A stretch of 64,000 nt of DNA. It comes from Marinovum sp048263515. GTDB taxonomy: Bacteria > Pseudomonadota > Alphaproteobacteria > Rhodobacterales > Rhodobacteraceae. A model generated the notes under the pieces. That model was not told the DNA's origin, searched no databases, and saw nothing but the letters and a program-made list of their open reading frames with translations. Positions 53,791-62,573 of the stretch are shown here, piece by piece (the first letter of the stretch is position 1; each line of letters opens with the position of its first letter). The stretch is from NCBI RefSeq assembly GCF_048263515.1, contig NZ_JBLXEC010000003.1:1-64000 (forward strand), read 5' to 3'. A program made the translations under genes and the position numbers.

Positions 53791-55239
53791 TCATTCGGCG
53801 TCGAAGGACTTCAGGTATTCGACAATCGCCGCCTGATCGTCTTCCTTGCGCAAACCCGAGAAGGACATCTTGGTGCCTTTCAGGTAGTCGCGCGGTTTTT
53901 CGAGAAAGGCCTTGAGCTCTTCCTCGGTCCAGACAAGGCCCGCTTGGCCGGCCTCTTCCAGCGCCTTGGAGTACTTGAAGCCCTCCATGGCGCCCGCCGG
54001 GTGGCCGACGATGCCATTGAGCGCCGGGCCGGTGCGGTTCTCGGCACCCTCACCGACCTGGTGACAGGATTTGCACTTCTTGAAGACCCTTTCGCCGGCG
54101 GCCACAAGCTCGGGGTCGAGCGCGGCGGCGGTCTCTTTGACCGGCGCGGCCTCGGCGGCGCTGGCTTCCTCGACCTCTTGCGCCTCTTCCGTCGCGGCCT
54201 CGGGGGCGTCCTCGTTCACCTCGGTGGCGTCTTCCTGAAATTCCTCTTCGGGGCTGCCTTCCTCTTCCGGTGTCACGTCGAGCACGGTGGCGCGCATGGT
54301 GATCTCGACGCTGTCCTTGCAGTTCTCCATGCAGGGCTCGGCGCGCCACTGGGCGTATTCGGTCTCGGCCCGGTCATCGATGATGAAGCCCTCGGCATTG
54401 GGCATCTCGACGTCGAGAAAGGTCTCGTGGCTGAGGGTGAACTCTTCGTCGACGATATCGTTCGAGTAGAGGATGTAGGCGGTGATGGCATAGACCTCGT
54501 CATCCGTCAGCGTCTGCGCCGCGCCGAAGGGCATCGAGCGGTGGACGTAATCCCAGACGGTCGAGAGATAGGGCCAGTAGGAGCCGACGGTCTTGACCGG
54601 GTCCTTGCGGTCGAGCGTGTCCCAGCCGCCGGCCAGTTTTGGCCAGTTGCCGACACCTTCGGCGAAGTCACCGTGGCAGGCGGCGCATTTCTCGGCAAAG
54701 ATCTCTTCGCCGGTCAGAACGTCGCCTGAACCTTCCGGCAGGCCGGTGCCGTCGGGCAGCACGTCGACATCCCAGGCGGCGATCTCTTCATCGAGCGCCG
54801 GGCGCCCCAGACCGAAGCGGCCGGTGGTGTTGGCCTCGGCGGTGAAACCCTGGGCTTCAGGCGCGGCGGTTTCGGCCTCGGCGGTCGTCTCTTCGTTTGC
54901 GGGAGCCTCGGCCTCGGTGGCCTCTTCGGTCGCCTCCGCGCCCTCTTCGGCAGTCTCGGCCGCGGCGGTTGCTTCCGGCTGTTCTTCAGCCGCCTCTTCG
55001 ACCGCTTCCGCGCTCTCTTCAGCCGCCTCTTCAACCGGGGCCTCGGCCTGAGCTGTCGTCTCGACTACCTCGGCCTCGGGGGCCGAGGCACCACCGCCGG
55101 GGATGTGCAGCGCCACGGTGGGCGCCGAGTCAGGTATCGGCACGACAAAGCGGTCGGCCAGGGTGATCGCCAGGCCGGCGGTGGCGGCAATCGCCGCCGC
55201 GCCGCCGACGAAGAGGGCGACATTAGGAAACTTCGACAT
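53791..55239 (-). CDS. soxD: Sulfane dehydrogenase cytochrome subunit SoxD
   Basis: SoxD (482 residues) is the c-type cytochrome partner of SoxC and takes electrons from the sulfane sulfur on SoxY. An N-terminal membrane or signal segment covers residues 8-30. Two heme motifs are present: C185-AA-C188-H189 and CKSCH near residue 400. Two Glu/Ala-rich linkers, residues about 52-130 and about 320-375, make the protein roughly 100 residues longer than the Paracoccus form. The start overlaps the soxC stop by 17 bases. Confidence 0.94.
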   Translation of the reverse strand: MSKFPNVALFVGGAAAIAATAGLAITLADRFVVPIPDSAPTVALHIPGGGASAPEAEVVETTAQAEAPVEEAAEESAEAVEEAAEEQPEATAAAETAEEGAEATEEATEAEAPANEETTAEAETAAPEAQGFTAEANTTGRFGLGRPALDEEIAAWDVDVLPDGTGLPEGSGDVLTGEEIFAEKCAACHGDFAEGVGNWPKLAGGWDTLDRKDPVKTVGSYWPYLSTVWDYVHRSMPFGAAQTLTDDEVYAITAYILYSNDIVDEEFTLSHETFLDVEMPNAEGFIIDDRAETEYAQWRAEPCMENCKDSVEITMRATVLDVTPEEEGSPEEEFQEDATEVNEDAPEAATEEAQEVEEASAAEAAPVKETAAALDPELVAAGERVFKKCKSCHQVGEGAENRTGPALNGIVGHPAGAMEGFKYSKALEEAGQAGLVWTEEELKAFLEKPRDYLKGTKMSFSGLRKEDDQAAIVEYLKSFDAE

Positions 55240-56491
55240 TCTCGGCCTCCCCGTTGGGTTTCACATGCCAGGTCTGGATGCAGTTGTTGTGATAGATCGA
55301 ATTCTCGCCGCGCACCTCGCGCAGCTGGTCCTTGGTCGGCTGCACATAGCCGGTCTCGTCCATGGCGCGGGCCTGCAGCAGCATCTCTTCGCCGTTCCAT
55401 TCGGTGTCGAGATAGAAGCGCACCAGCGCCTTGTTTCCACCCTCCTGCGCGAGCCGCGCGGTCTCCCAGCTCTTGCCGCCGTCCTTGGAGACGTCAACGC
55501 GGGTGATCCGCCCGTGCCCGGTCCAGGCCATGCCGGTAATAACCAGCGGCCCGGGGCCGTGAGTGATGGGCATTTGCGGCGAGGGTGAGGTGATGACTGA
55601 CTTGGCGTCCATCACCCATGTCCATTTACGGCTGGTCCCGTCGGCCAGCGTATCGGTGTATTTCGAGGTCTCTTCGCGGCTCTCGACCGGGGCATCGAGC
55701 ACCTCGATGCGGCGCAGCCATTTGATCCAGAGGTTGCCTTCCCAGCCCGGCACCACGAGGCGCACAGGGTAGCCGTGCTCCTTGCGCAGGGCTTCGCCAT
55801 TGGCCTTGAAGGCCACCAGCACGTCATCCAGCGCCTTTTCCATCGGGATCGAACGGCCGTTGGACGAGGCATCGGCGCCCTCGACATAGACCCATTTGCC
55901 CTCGGTCTCGCCGGAATAGCCGGCCTCTTCGAGCAGCGTGCGCAGCGGCACGCCGGTGTATTCCATGTTGTGGATCATGCCATGGGTGAACTGCGCGCCA
56001 TTCAGCTGCGCGCCGGCCCATTCCATGCCGGTGTTGGCGGCGCATTCGCAGAAATAGACGTGGTTTTCGCGCGGGAACCGCTCGAGATCGGCATAGGAGA
56101 ACACCAGCGGCGTCTCGACCAGGCCGTTGATCATCAGGCGGTAGTCTTCTTTCTTCAGCTCGATCGCGCCGGAGTGATGCCGCTCGAAGGCACAGCCCTG
56201 CGGGGTGATCGTGCCGTCGAGCGCATGGATCGGCGTGAAGTTGATCGAAGAGATCGTGTCGGCGGTGAGCCACTCGACATTGCGGCGGATCACGTCGCTT
56301 TCGAACTCGATCGGCAGGCCGTAAGGCACCTCGTCGACGCCATGGCCGAGACCCGAGGCCCAGTCCTGAACTTCGGTGATCAGAGGATCGGGGGTCGCGG
56401 CACGCGCGGCCCCGGCGGTGACCGCGCCGGCGGCGGCGGCCACGCTGCCGCGCAGGAAGGCGCGGCGGGAAGATTTCAGGATGTCAGACAT
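55223..56491 (-). CDS. soxC: Sulfane dehydrogenase molybdenum subunit SoxC
   Basis: SoxC (422 residues) is a sulfite-oxidase-type molybdopterin protein that removes six electrons from the SoxY-bound sulfane. The Tat signal is SRRAFLRGSVAAAAGAVTA. The molybdenum-ligating cysteine lies in YFCECAANTG; NWPHPYVHW-like features are replaced by SGAIELKKEDYRL and VRLVVPGWEG. The start at ATG 56491 is used because AAGGGG lies five bases upstream and the Tat motif then has the normal spacing; ATG 56509 is an alternative. Confidence 0.95.
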   Translation of the reverse strand: MSDILKSSRRAFLRGSVAAAAGAVTAGAARAATPDPLITEVQDWASGLGHGVDEVPYGLPIEFESDVIRRNVEWLTADTISSINFTPIHALDGTITPQGCAFERHHSGAIELKKEDYRLMINGLVETPLVFSYADLERFPRENHVYFCECAANTGMEWAGAQLNGAQFTHGMIHNMEYTGVPLRTLLEEAGYSGETEGKWVYVEGADASSNGRSIPMEKALDDVLVAFKANGEALRKEHGYPVRLVVPGWEGNLWIKWLRRIEVLDAPVESREETSKYTDTLADGTSRKWTWVMDAKSVITSPSPQMPITHGPGPLVITGMAWTGHGRITRVDVSKDGGKSWETARLAQEGGNKALVRFYLDTEWNGEEMLLQARAMDETGYVQPTKDQLREVRGENSIYHNNCIQTWHVKPNGEAENVEVS

Positions 56492-56621
56492 GGATGCCCC
56501 TTCTCCCATTGGTTGCAGGTGCGCCCGACAGGCAGGCGCAGGTGAAGACCGCGCTGCCGAAGCGGCGCGGCAATGTTCGATGTCGGGCGCGCCCCCCGCA
56601 GGGGCGCTGGTGACGGGCCCC

Positions 56622-57059
56622 CTACGGGCGGATGTAGGCGTAACCCTCTTCCTGCAGCTCGATCAGCCGCACGACGCCGGAGGTGACCATCTTGGCCTCG
56701 CCCATCAGCTCGATTTCCTTGCCGGCCTTTTCGCTCATGGCGCGGTGGGTGTTGCCGCAGGCGGCAAAGCTCAGGTTCTCGTTCTCGAGCGACATCGTCG
56801 AGATCCGGTCCTCGACCGGGCTCTTGCCGGGGATGAACATGTTGAGACCGGGGCCATAGGCCACCAGCTCGACCACCACGGTGTCGCCGACGCTCTCGTA
56901 GTACTTGGTGACATTGGCGACGTTGTTGAGCGCCATGTTCATCACCTGCGGATCATTCTCGTCGACGTGGATCGCGACGCGGTGCGTCACGCCCTCGGCC
57001 CAGGCGGCACCTGCGGCGAGGGTCGCGGCAAGGGCCGCGGCGGTTGCAAAGCGTTTCAT
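56622..57059 (-). CDS. Secreted DsrE-family protein in the sox operon
   Basis: A 145-residue protein with a signal peptide (MKRFATAAALAATLAAGAAWA) and a DsrE/DsrF-like domain (HRVAIHVDENDPQVMNMAL to the end). The single cysteine C101 in SFAACGNTHRAM is at the position of the sulfur-carrying cysteine of DsrE-type sulfurtransferases. It lies between soxB and soxC on the same strand. A periplasmic sulfur carrier or persulfide-handling role is inferred from place and family. ATG 57059 has GGAGG upstream; the frame opens at 57074. Confidence 0.87.
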   Translation of the reverse strand: MKRFATAAALAATLAAGAAWAEGVTHRVAIHVDENDPQVMNMALNNVANVTKYYESVGDTVVVELVAYGPGLNMFIPGKSPVEDRISTMSLENENLSFAACGNTHRAMSEKAGKEIELMGEAKMVTSGVVRLIELQEEGYAYIRP

Positions 57060-57082
57060 TCGGGTCTCCTCCATGTTGTCTG

Positions 57083-58780
57083 TCAGACGCCGGTGACCTG
57101 GACGCTGAGATTGGGATCAAGCGAGACAGTGCCGAGCTTGCGGATGTGGCTTTCGACCACGTCCCAGATCGGCGGGCCTTCGGTGCCTTCGTTGACCGAG
57201 GCCCAGCCTGCAACGACGTAGTTGCGCGCGGGATCAATCGCCTCACCGGTCGAGATCAGGGTCATCTCGGAAATCCGCTCGCCCTGCGGCTTGGAGATGT
57301 CGATCCGGTAGGCCATGCCACCGACCCGCACCATGTCGCCGCCCTGCTGGTAATAGGGATCGGGGTTGAAGATGTTGTCGGCCACGTCCTCCATCACCAC
57401 CTTGAGGAATTCGCCCGACATCTCGGTGCGATAGGCCTCGGGGTAGGTCATCGAGGTAACGTTCCAGATATCTTCGCGGGTGATCTTCTGTCCGGGGATC
57501 AGCGAGGGGCCCCAGCGCACGCCGGGCGACAGCGCAATCTCGGCTTCGCGCTCCGACAGAAGCGCATCGCAGATCAGGTCGTCCCAGCTGCCGTTGAAGT
57601 TGCCGCGGCGGTAGAGCATCGTGTCGGTCTCGCCCACCACCTCTGTCAGCTCGGCCTCGTAGGGTGCGCGCTGTTCGTCGATGACCGCAGCGACCTCGGC
57701 GTCGGGGGTGATGACGTCAGAGAAGATCGGGATCAGCTTGTGACGGAAGCCCATCATCCGGCCGTTCTGCACATCGAGGTCGACGCGGCTGACGAACTTG
57801 CCGTTGGAGCCCGAGGCCACGATTATCGTCTCGCCCACCAGAACCGGTTCCGGCAGCGCGTCATGGGTGTGGCCCGACAGGATCACGTCGATGCCGGTGA
57901 CGATGCCGGCCATCTTCTTGTCGACGTCGAACCCGTTGTGGCTCAGCACCACCACCAGCTCGGCGCCCTGCGCGCGCACCTCGTCGACCATGGTCTGCAT
58001 GTGTTCGTCGCGGATGCCGAAGCTGTATTCCGGGAACATCCAGCCCGGGTTGGCAATCGGCATGTAGGGGAAGGCCTGGCCGATGACAGCCACCTTGACG
58101 CCGCCACGCTCGAAGAACTTGTAGGGCGGGAAGAGCTCGGCCGGTTCGTCCCACTCGGCGTCGAAGATGTTCTGGCCCAGCGCGGCGAAGGGCAGGCCCT
58201 CGACGATCTCGGTCACCCGGTCGGAACCCAGCGTAAACTCCCAGTGGAAGGTCATCGCGTCGGGCTTCAGCGTGTTCATCACGTTGACCATGTCCTGGCC
58301 TTCGGTGTGATAGCAGGTGTAACTGCCATGCCAGGTGTCGCCGCCATCGAGCAGCAGCGCATCGGGGCGCGCGGCGCGGATCGAGTTGATCACCGTCGCC
58401 ACCCGGTCAAGCCCGCCAACCCGGCCATAACCCTGCGCCAGCGCCGAGAAATCGCCGGACGACAGCGCGTAATGCGAGGGGCTGCCGTCCTCGATGCCAT
58501 AGAGCCGGCGGAAATCGGCCCCGGTCACATGCGGCACCGCGCCCTTGTTCTCGCCCACGCCGATGTTGATCGACGGCTCGCGGAAGTAGATCGGCTTGAG
58601 CTGGGCGTGGATGTCGGTGACGTGGATCAGCGAAACGTTTCCGAACGTGTCGAATTCCAGAAGCTGGTCCTGCGTCAGCGATTGCTGCGCGGCCAGGCGC
58701 GCCCAGTTGCCAAAGCCGGAGGCACCGACAAGGGCTGAGGCGGCCATGGAGACCTGAAGGAAATCGCGGCGGGAGATCAT
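57083..58780 (-). CDS. soxB: Thiosulfohydrolase SoxB
   Basis: SoxB (565 residues) hydrolyses the sulfonate from SoxY-bound S-thiosulfonate, releasing sulfate. A Tat signal starts MISRRDFLQVSMAASALVG. The 5'-nucleotidase fold and dimanganese site are shown by HVTDIHAQL, DGGDTWHGS, LSHNGFDVDKK and SGHTHDALPEP. Length is normal. A palindrome lies 23 bases upstream of the start and may be a SoxR operator. Confidence 0.97.
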   Translation of the reverse strand: MISRRDFLQVSMAASALVGASGFGNWARLAAQQSLTQDQLLEFDTFGNVSLIHVTDIHAQLKPIYFREPSINIGVGENKGAVPHVTGADFRRLYGIEDGSPSHYALSSGDFSALAQGYGRVGGLDRVATVINSIRAARPDALLLDGGDTWHGSYTCYHTEGQDMVNVMNTLKPDAMTFHWEFTLGSDRVTEIVEGLPFAALGQNIFDAEWDEPAELFPPYKFFERGGVKVAVIGQAFPYMPIANPGWMFPEYSFGIRDEHMQTMVDEVRAQGAELVVVLSHNGFDVDKKMAGIVTGIDVILSGHTHDALPEPVLVGETIIVASGSNGKFVSRVDLDVQNGRMMGFRHKLIPIFSDVITPDAEVAAVIDEQRAPYEAELTEVVGETDTMLYRRGNFNGSWDDLICDALLSEREAEIALSPGVRWGPSLIPGQKITREDIWNVTSMTYPEAYRTEMSGEFLKVVMEDVADNIFNPDPYYQQGGDMVRVGGMAYRIDISKPQGERISEMTLISTGEAIDPARNYVVAGWASVNEGTEGPPIWDVVESHIRKLGTVSLDPNLSVQVTGV

Positions 58781-58802
58781 CGGTGGCGTCCTCTTTGACT
58801 AC

Positions 58803-58822
58803 TCACATGCGCATATGTGAAT
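58803..58822. promoter_or_regulatory. Candidate SoxR operator upstream of soxB
   Basis: TCACAT-GCGCAT-ATGTGA (58803-58820) is a perfect palindrome in the 97-base gap between soxA and soxB. ATGC-N8-GAAT (58807-58822) matches the ATTC-N8-GAAT operator pattern in seven of eight positions. Confidence 0.5.
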
Positions 58823-58877
58823 GCGTAAACAGCGGAAAACCCCGCGCCGGGCAAGGCCGGCGCGGGGCAGGATCGTG

Positions 58878-59726
58878 TTACTGGCGAACCGCCGGCGTCT
58901 CGACCGAGAGACCGTTGCCGCGCGAGGCGACATAGAGCTCCAGCGCGCGGAACTCGTCGGAACCTTCGGCGAAGGTCTCGGCGCGGGTGTCGCGGATGCA
59001 GCCGCGGAAGCGGTTGTGCTTGGAGATCAGCTTGGCCTGCTTCAGACGATAGGTCGGAAAGCCGTTGATCTGACCCTGGCTGAGATGGTCGGCGCGGATG
59101 TAATTGCCGTTGTTGTCTTCGTGGCAATTCGCGCAGGACAGTTCGAGCTGACCGTAGCGCGTGTAGTACATCTCCTTGCCCTGCTCCCAGTAGGGCTGCG
59201 CCGCGCCGTCGATGGCGACATTCATCGGCAGGCCCAGCGATTGCACGCCGATGGCCGCGATCATGCCCTGCATCTCGGCGCCCGACCATTTCCAGGCGTC
59301 GGCTTCCATCCGCTCGGTGCGGCATTCGTTGATCAGGTCTTCCATGACCACCAGCTTGCCGGCCTCGTCCACCTTGGGCATCTGGGCGGTAAGGCCCTTG
59401 AAGCTCTCGATGTCCTCGTGGCAAGAGGCGCAGCTCTTTTCGGCGCCGCCTTCGACGGTTTCAAACTGATCCAGCGCCTGGTCGACGAAGATCATGCCGG
59501 GGTTGTCGAACTGGTCGGCCTCGAGCGCCTGGGTCTCGTCGGTGCGATAATGCCAGCCGGAGATCACCTGTTCGCCCAGCGCGCCGTCCAGATGGGCGGG
59601 GGCCTCGGTCTTGGTGATCATCTCGATCTCGCCGTTGATGACCAGCGTGTCATCATCCGGCCCGCCGGCAAACGCCGGTGCAGCAACCAGAAGCGCTGCG
59701 GTGGCGGTGAGTGCGGTAAGTTTCAT
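58878..59726 (-). CDS. soxA: Diheme cytochrome SoxA
   Basis: SoxA (282 residues) joins thiosulfate to the SoxY cysteine together with SoxX. Signal peptide 1-20. Two c-type heme sites are intact: C99-AS-C102-H103 and C198-AN-C201-H202, so this is the diheme form. C135 is a likely axial ligand and C243 in FRGCIRD is the active-site cysteine that carries a persulfide. GGAGG precedes the start. Confidence 0.97.
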   Translation of the reverse strand: MKLTALTATAALLVAAPAFAGGPDDDTLVINGEIEMITKTEAPAHLDGALGEQVISGWHYRTDETQALEADQFDNPGMIFVDQALDQFETVEGGAEKSCASCHEDIESFKGLTAQMPKVDEAGKLVVMEDLINECRTERMEADAWKWSGAEMQGMIAAIGVQSLGLPMNVAIDGAAQPYWEQGKEMYYTRYGQLELSCANCHEDNNGNYIRADHLSQGQINGFPTYRLKQAKLISKHNRFRGCIRDTRAETFAEGSDEFRALELYVASRGNGLSVETPAVRQ

Positions 59727-59810
59727 GTATTCCCTCCCTGAGCTGTCCTGCCCCGTTGTCCGGGGTCAGATGGCGCGTCCGCCCCGGATCATCCGGAGCG
59801 GACAGGGGCC

Positions 59811-60140
59811 TCAGCCGACCGCGATGTTCTTGACGTCTTCGTAGACCGAGCCGTCGTCGTCATACCAGGTGAACTTCATGTCACCGGTTTCCGGGATGGT
59901 GGCCTCGAACTGGAAGTACGGGTTGGTCGAGATCGCCGGCTCCAGCTTGACGTCGATGACGTTCTCGCCGTTGAAATCGCAGGTGAAGCGATTGATGATC
60001 GAGCGCGGAATGACGTTGCCGTCACCGTCCTTGCGCTGGCCGGATTCCATCGTGTGGCTGATCAGCGTCTTGATCGTGACCGCCTCGCCCGCCTTGGCCG
60101 TCTTCGGCACCTTGACGCGGGGTTTTACACCTTTTGCCAT
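59811..60140 (-). CDS. soxZ: Sulfur carrier complex subunit SoxZ
   Basis: SoxZ (109 residues) pairs with SoxY to form the substrate carrier. Characteristic stretches are PRVKVPKTAKAGEAVTIKTLISHTMESGQRKD split over residues 6-37, ISTNPYFQFEA and MKFTWYDDDGSVYE at the end. It has no signal peptide, as is normal because it is exported with SoxY. It begins 21 bases after soxY. Confidence 0.97.
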   Translation of the reverse strand: MAKGVKPRVKVPKTAKAGEAVTIKTLISHTMESGQRKDGDGNVIPRSIINRFTCDFNGENVIDVKLEPAISTNPYFQFEATIPETGDMKFTWYDDDGSVYEDVKNIAVG

Positions 60141-60161
60141 TTGTCTAGCTCCCTATGTCTC

Positions 60162-60578
60162 TTAGCCGCCGCAGCCGCCGATGGTGACCTTGACGGTCTT
60201 CGACGCGCGGACAAAGCTGCCGTCGGCCATCTTGGCCACGGCGATGACGTCCTGCGTGCCGGCCAGGCGGATGCGGGTGGCAGCCTCCTGCGCGGCGGCC
60301 AGCGGGCCGAAGGTGAAGGTGGCGACCGGCGGCGTCGGGTTGCCGGCGGCATAGACCGCGATGGCGGTCGCGCCGGGGGCCGATACCTCGATCGGCACGG
60401 TGTTGCCGTTCTCGGCGATCTCGGGTGCGGTCAGCTCGAGGCCGCCCTCACCCACCTCGGCACCGCCGGTGAACTCGTTGATCAGATCGTCCACCGACGC
60501 AAAGGCGCGGAACGGCAGGACGGTCAGAAGCGCGGCACCGGCACCGAGGGCCAGCGTTTCGCGTCGCGTGAAAGTCAT
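60162..60578 (-). CDS. soxY: Sulfur carrier protein SoxY
   Basis: SoxY (138 residues) carries sulfur intermediates on the cysteine of its C-terminal GGCGG motif, which is present. A Tat signal MTFTRRETLALGAGAALLTV leads the protein. ATG 60578 is preceded by GGAG at seven bases; the ATG one codon earlier (60581) is equally possible, and the frame extends to 60614. Lies between soxX and soxZ. Confidence 0.96.
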   Translation of the reverse strand: MTFTRRETLALGAGAALLTVLPFRAFASVDDLINEFTGGAEVGEGGLELTAPEIAENGNTVPIEVSAPGATAIAVYAAGNPTPPVATFTFGPLAAAQEAATRIRLAGTQDVIAVAKMADGSFVRASKTVKVTIGGCGG

Positions 60579-60610
60579 CATGTGTCTCCTTGGTCTCGTC
60601 TGGCCGACGC

Positions 60611-61090
60611 TCACTCGTCTTTCAACGTCATCAGGAACGCCACCACGTCTTCGATCTCCTGCGCCGTCAGAAGCGGCGGCAGCGGCTCGGTGCCGGCCTT
60701 GCCGGTGAACCCGTCGCCGGGGCGGATGAAGCCGCTGGTCTTGTAGAAGGCCGGCATCACCGTGCCGTCATAGGTTTTCTTGGCGTTGGCAACGATGCCG
60801 CGCAGTTCGGCCTCTTCCCAACGCGATCCGACGCCGTCAAGCACCGGGCCGACCTCGCCGTGGAACGGCGCGTCGTCAAGCGCGCTGACCGCGTGGCACG
60901 AGACGCAGTTGCCCTTGGACTTGGTCTTCATGATCACGGCGCCCTGCTCCGGGTCGCCAGGGGCGCCCGACAACGAGGCCGAGATCGCGCCGTAATCGTC
61001 GTAGGTGACGTCCTGCGGGGCCACTTCTGCCGCCAGGGCAGCCGTTGCGCCCAGCGAGGCGACCGCCAGTGCTAGTGTCGTAAGCCTCAT
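60611..61090 (-). CDS. soxX: Monoheme cytochrome SoxX
   Basis: SoxX (159 residues) is the electron acceptor subunit of SoxXA. Signal peptide 1-20. The heme motif is C62-VS-C65-H66 and the distal ligand is probably M112 in TVMPAF. Length is normal. First gene of soxXYZAB(dsrE)CD; its promoter region contains a perfect ATTC-N8-GAAT operator. Confidence 0.96.
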   Translation of the reverse strand: MRLTTLALAVASLGATAALAAEVAPQDVTYDDYGAISASLSGAPGDPEQGAVIMKTKSKGNCVSCHAVSALDDAPFHGEVGPVLDGVGSRWEEAELRGIVANAKKTYDGTVMPAFYKTSGFIRPGDGFTGKAGTEPLPPLLTAQEIEDVVAFLMTLKDE

Positions 61091-61177
61091 ATTCCCTCCC
61101 TAAGTCGCTACCTTGTCATTCTTGGTTCAGGTCGCTCTGCGTACCGTAGTCTACTGCGGCATCTGGACGCAACAACA

Positions 61178-61195
61178 AATTCATGACTTTGAATT
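61178..61195. promoter_or_regulatory. Candidate SoxR operator between soxW and soxX
   Basis: AATTC-ATGACTTT-GAATT holds a perfect ATTC-N8-GAAT (61179-61194), the pattern known for SoxR/SqrR/BigR-type ArsR regulators. SoxR of Paracoccus is known to bind the soxW-soxX intergenic region, which is exactly this location. Confidence 0.75.
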
Positions 61196-61206
61196 AGATG
61201 ATGCGA

Positions 61207-61785
61207 TCAGTCGGTCCTGCCATTGTCGCGTTCCTGAATCATTCGGGCGTGGTATCGCTGAAAATCCTCACCGTTATCAAGCAGGTATCTCTTTTCTGCG
61301 ACCCAGGTGAACATGTCGAGCGTGGTGCCGGGACCAAAGGCGCCGGGCATCACCGCCACCGCCGCGCGCGGCGCCGTGGTCTCATCTGACACCTCTTCGG
61401 GCAGGAACATCACCGTCGGGGTAAAGAGAATCCCCCACTTCCGCGCCATGTCCTTTTCGCTGAGCGTCTCGCCGTCGAAGTCGGTCACCTCGATGTCGCC
61501 ATGCAGGTTGAGCTGCACCACGAAGTAGTTGTCCTCGATCATCTGCGTGATCTCGGGGCGCGGAAAGACCTCCTTGTGCATCTTGTCGCAATAGACGCAG
61601 CCGCGCTGCTCGAAGAACAGCACCAGGCGCTTGCCCTCGGCGTTGGCCTCGTCGAGATCCTCGCGCAGGTCCTTGAAGGTGTCGCGCATCCAGGGCGTCT
61701 TGTGCAGCCCGTCGTCGCCCAGTTCGGCGGCGGCGAGGGGCAGCGCCAGTAGCAGCGCGGCGATGGTGGCAAGCAAACGTGTCAT
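61207..61785 (-). CDS. soxW: Periplasmic thioredoxin SoxW
   Basis: SoxW (192 residues) is a thioredoxin-fold protein reduced by SoxV. Signal peptide 1-20 (ending PLAAA). The redox motif C63-VY-C66 lies in QRGCVYCDKMHKEVF. It starts 21 bases after the soxV stop. Electron flow would be cytoplasm to SoxV to SoxW and SoxS. Confidence 0.93.
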   Translation of the reverse strand: MTRLLATIAALLLALPLAAAELGDDGLHKTPWMRDTFKDLREDLDEANAEGKRLVLFFEQRGCVYCDKMHKEVFPRPEITQMIEDNYFVVQLNLHGDIEVTDFDGETLSEKDMARKWGILFTPTVMFLPEEVSDETTAPRAAVAVMPGAFGPGTTLDMFTWVAEKRYLLDNGEDFQRYHARMIQERDNGRTD

Positions 61786-61806
61786 GTGATCCTCCCTTGG
61801 CTGGGG

Positions 61807-62547
61807 TCAGCCGATCTGCATGAAGACCGGAAAGGTCTCGAGCATCCATTGTGCAATGTAGTTTACCGTATTGGTGGCGATCAGCAGCCCGAATATGATC
61901 AGCAAAACGCCCATCGCCTTTTCGATCTTGGGCAGGTGGCGGCGAAACTTCGCCATCCAGCGCATGAACGGCCCGATGAACATCGCCGCGACGATGAAGG
62001 GCAGCGTCATGCCGAGGCCGTAGACAAACAGCAGCGCCGCGCCGGTGCCGGCAGTCTCCTGCCCGGCGGCAGTGAACAGGATCGCCGCCAGCACCGGGCC
62101 GACGCAGGGCGTCCAGCCAAAGGCAAAGGCAAGGCCGATCACATAGGCGCCAACGAGGTTCATGTTCGAGGTGGCGCCGGTGTCGGCGCGGAATTGGCGA
62201 TAGAGCAGGCCGATGCGGATTACGCCGAGGAAATGCAGCCCCATGACGATGATCACCGCTGCCGCCAGCCAGCGCAGGATGTGGAAGTAGTCGCGCAGCA
62301 TCTGGCCGAAGATCGTGGCCGAGGCGCCCAGCGCCACGAAGACGGTGATCACCCCCAGCGCAAAGGCAGTCGCCGCCAGCACCGCGCGCAGCCGCACCGC
62401 GCCCGAGATCTCGGCGGTGGCGCTGACCTGATTCATCCCGACGCCGGCCAGATAGCTGAGGTAGAACGGAACGATGGGCAGGATGCAGGGTGACAGAAAG
62501 GACAACAGCCCCGCCACAAGCGCCCCTGCAAAGGTGACATCGAACAT
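61807..62547 (-). CDS. soxV: CcdA-like thiol transporter SoxV
   Basis: SoxV (246 residues) is a six-helix membrane protein of the CcdA/DsbD family that passes reductant across the membrane. Family signatures are SFLSPCILPIVPFYLSYLAG with the first redox cysteine and GWTPCVGPVLAAIL with the second. Divergent from soxS-soxR, with a palindrome between them. Confidence 0.95.
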   Translation of the reverse strand: MFDVTFAGALVAGLLSFLSPCILPIVPFYLSYLAGVGMNQVSATAEISGAVRLRAVLAATAFALGVITVFVALGASATIFGQMLRDYFHILRWLAAAVIIVMGLHFLGVIRIGLLYRQFRADTGATSNMNLVGAYVIGLAFAFGWTPCVGPVLAAILFTAAGQETAGTGAALLFVYGLGMTLPFIVAAMFIGPFMRWMAKFRRHLPKIEKAMGVLLIIFGLLIATNTVNYIAQWMLETFPVFMQIG

Positions 62548-62573
62548 CGCGCAACCGTCCTGCTTGTAAAATT

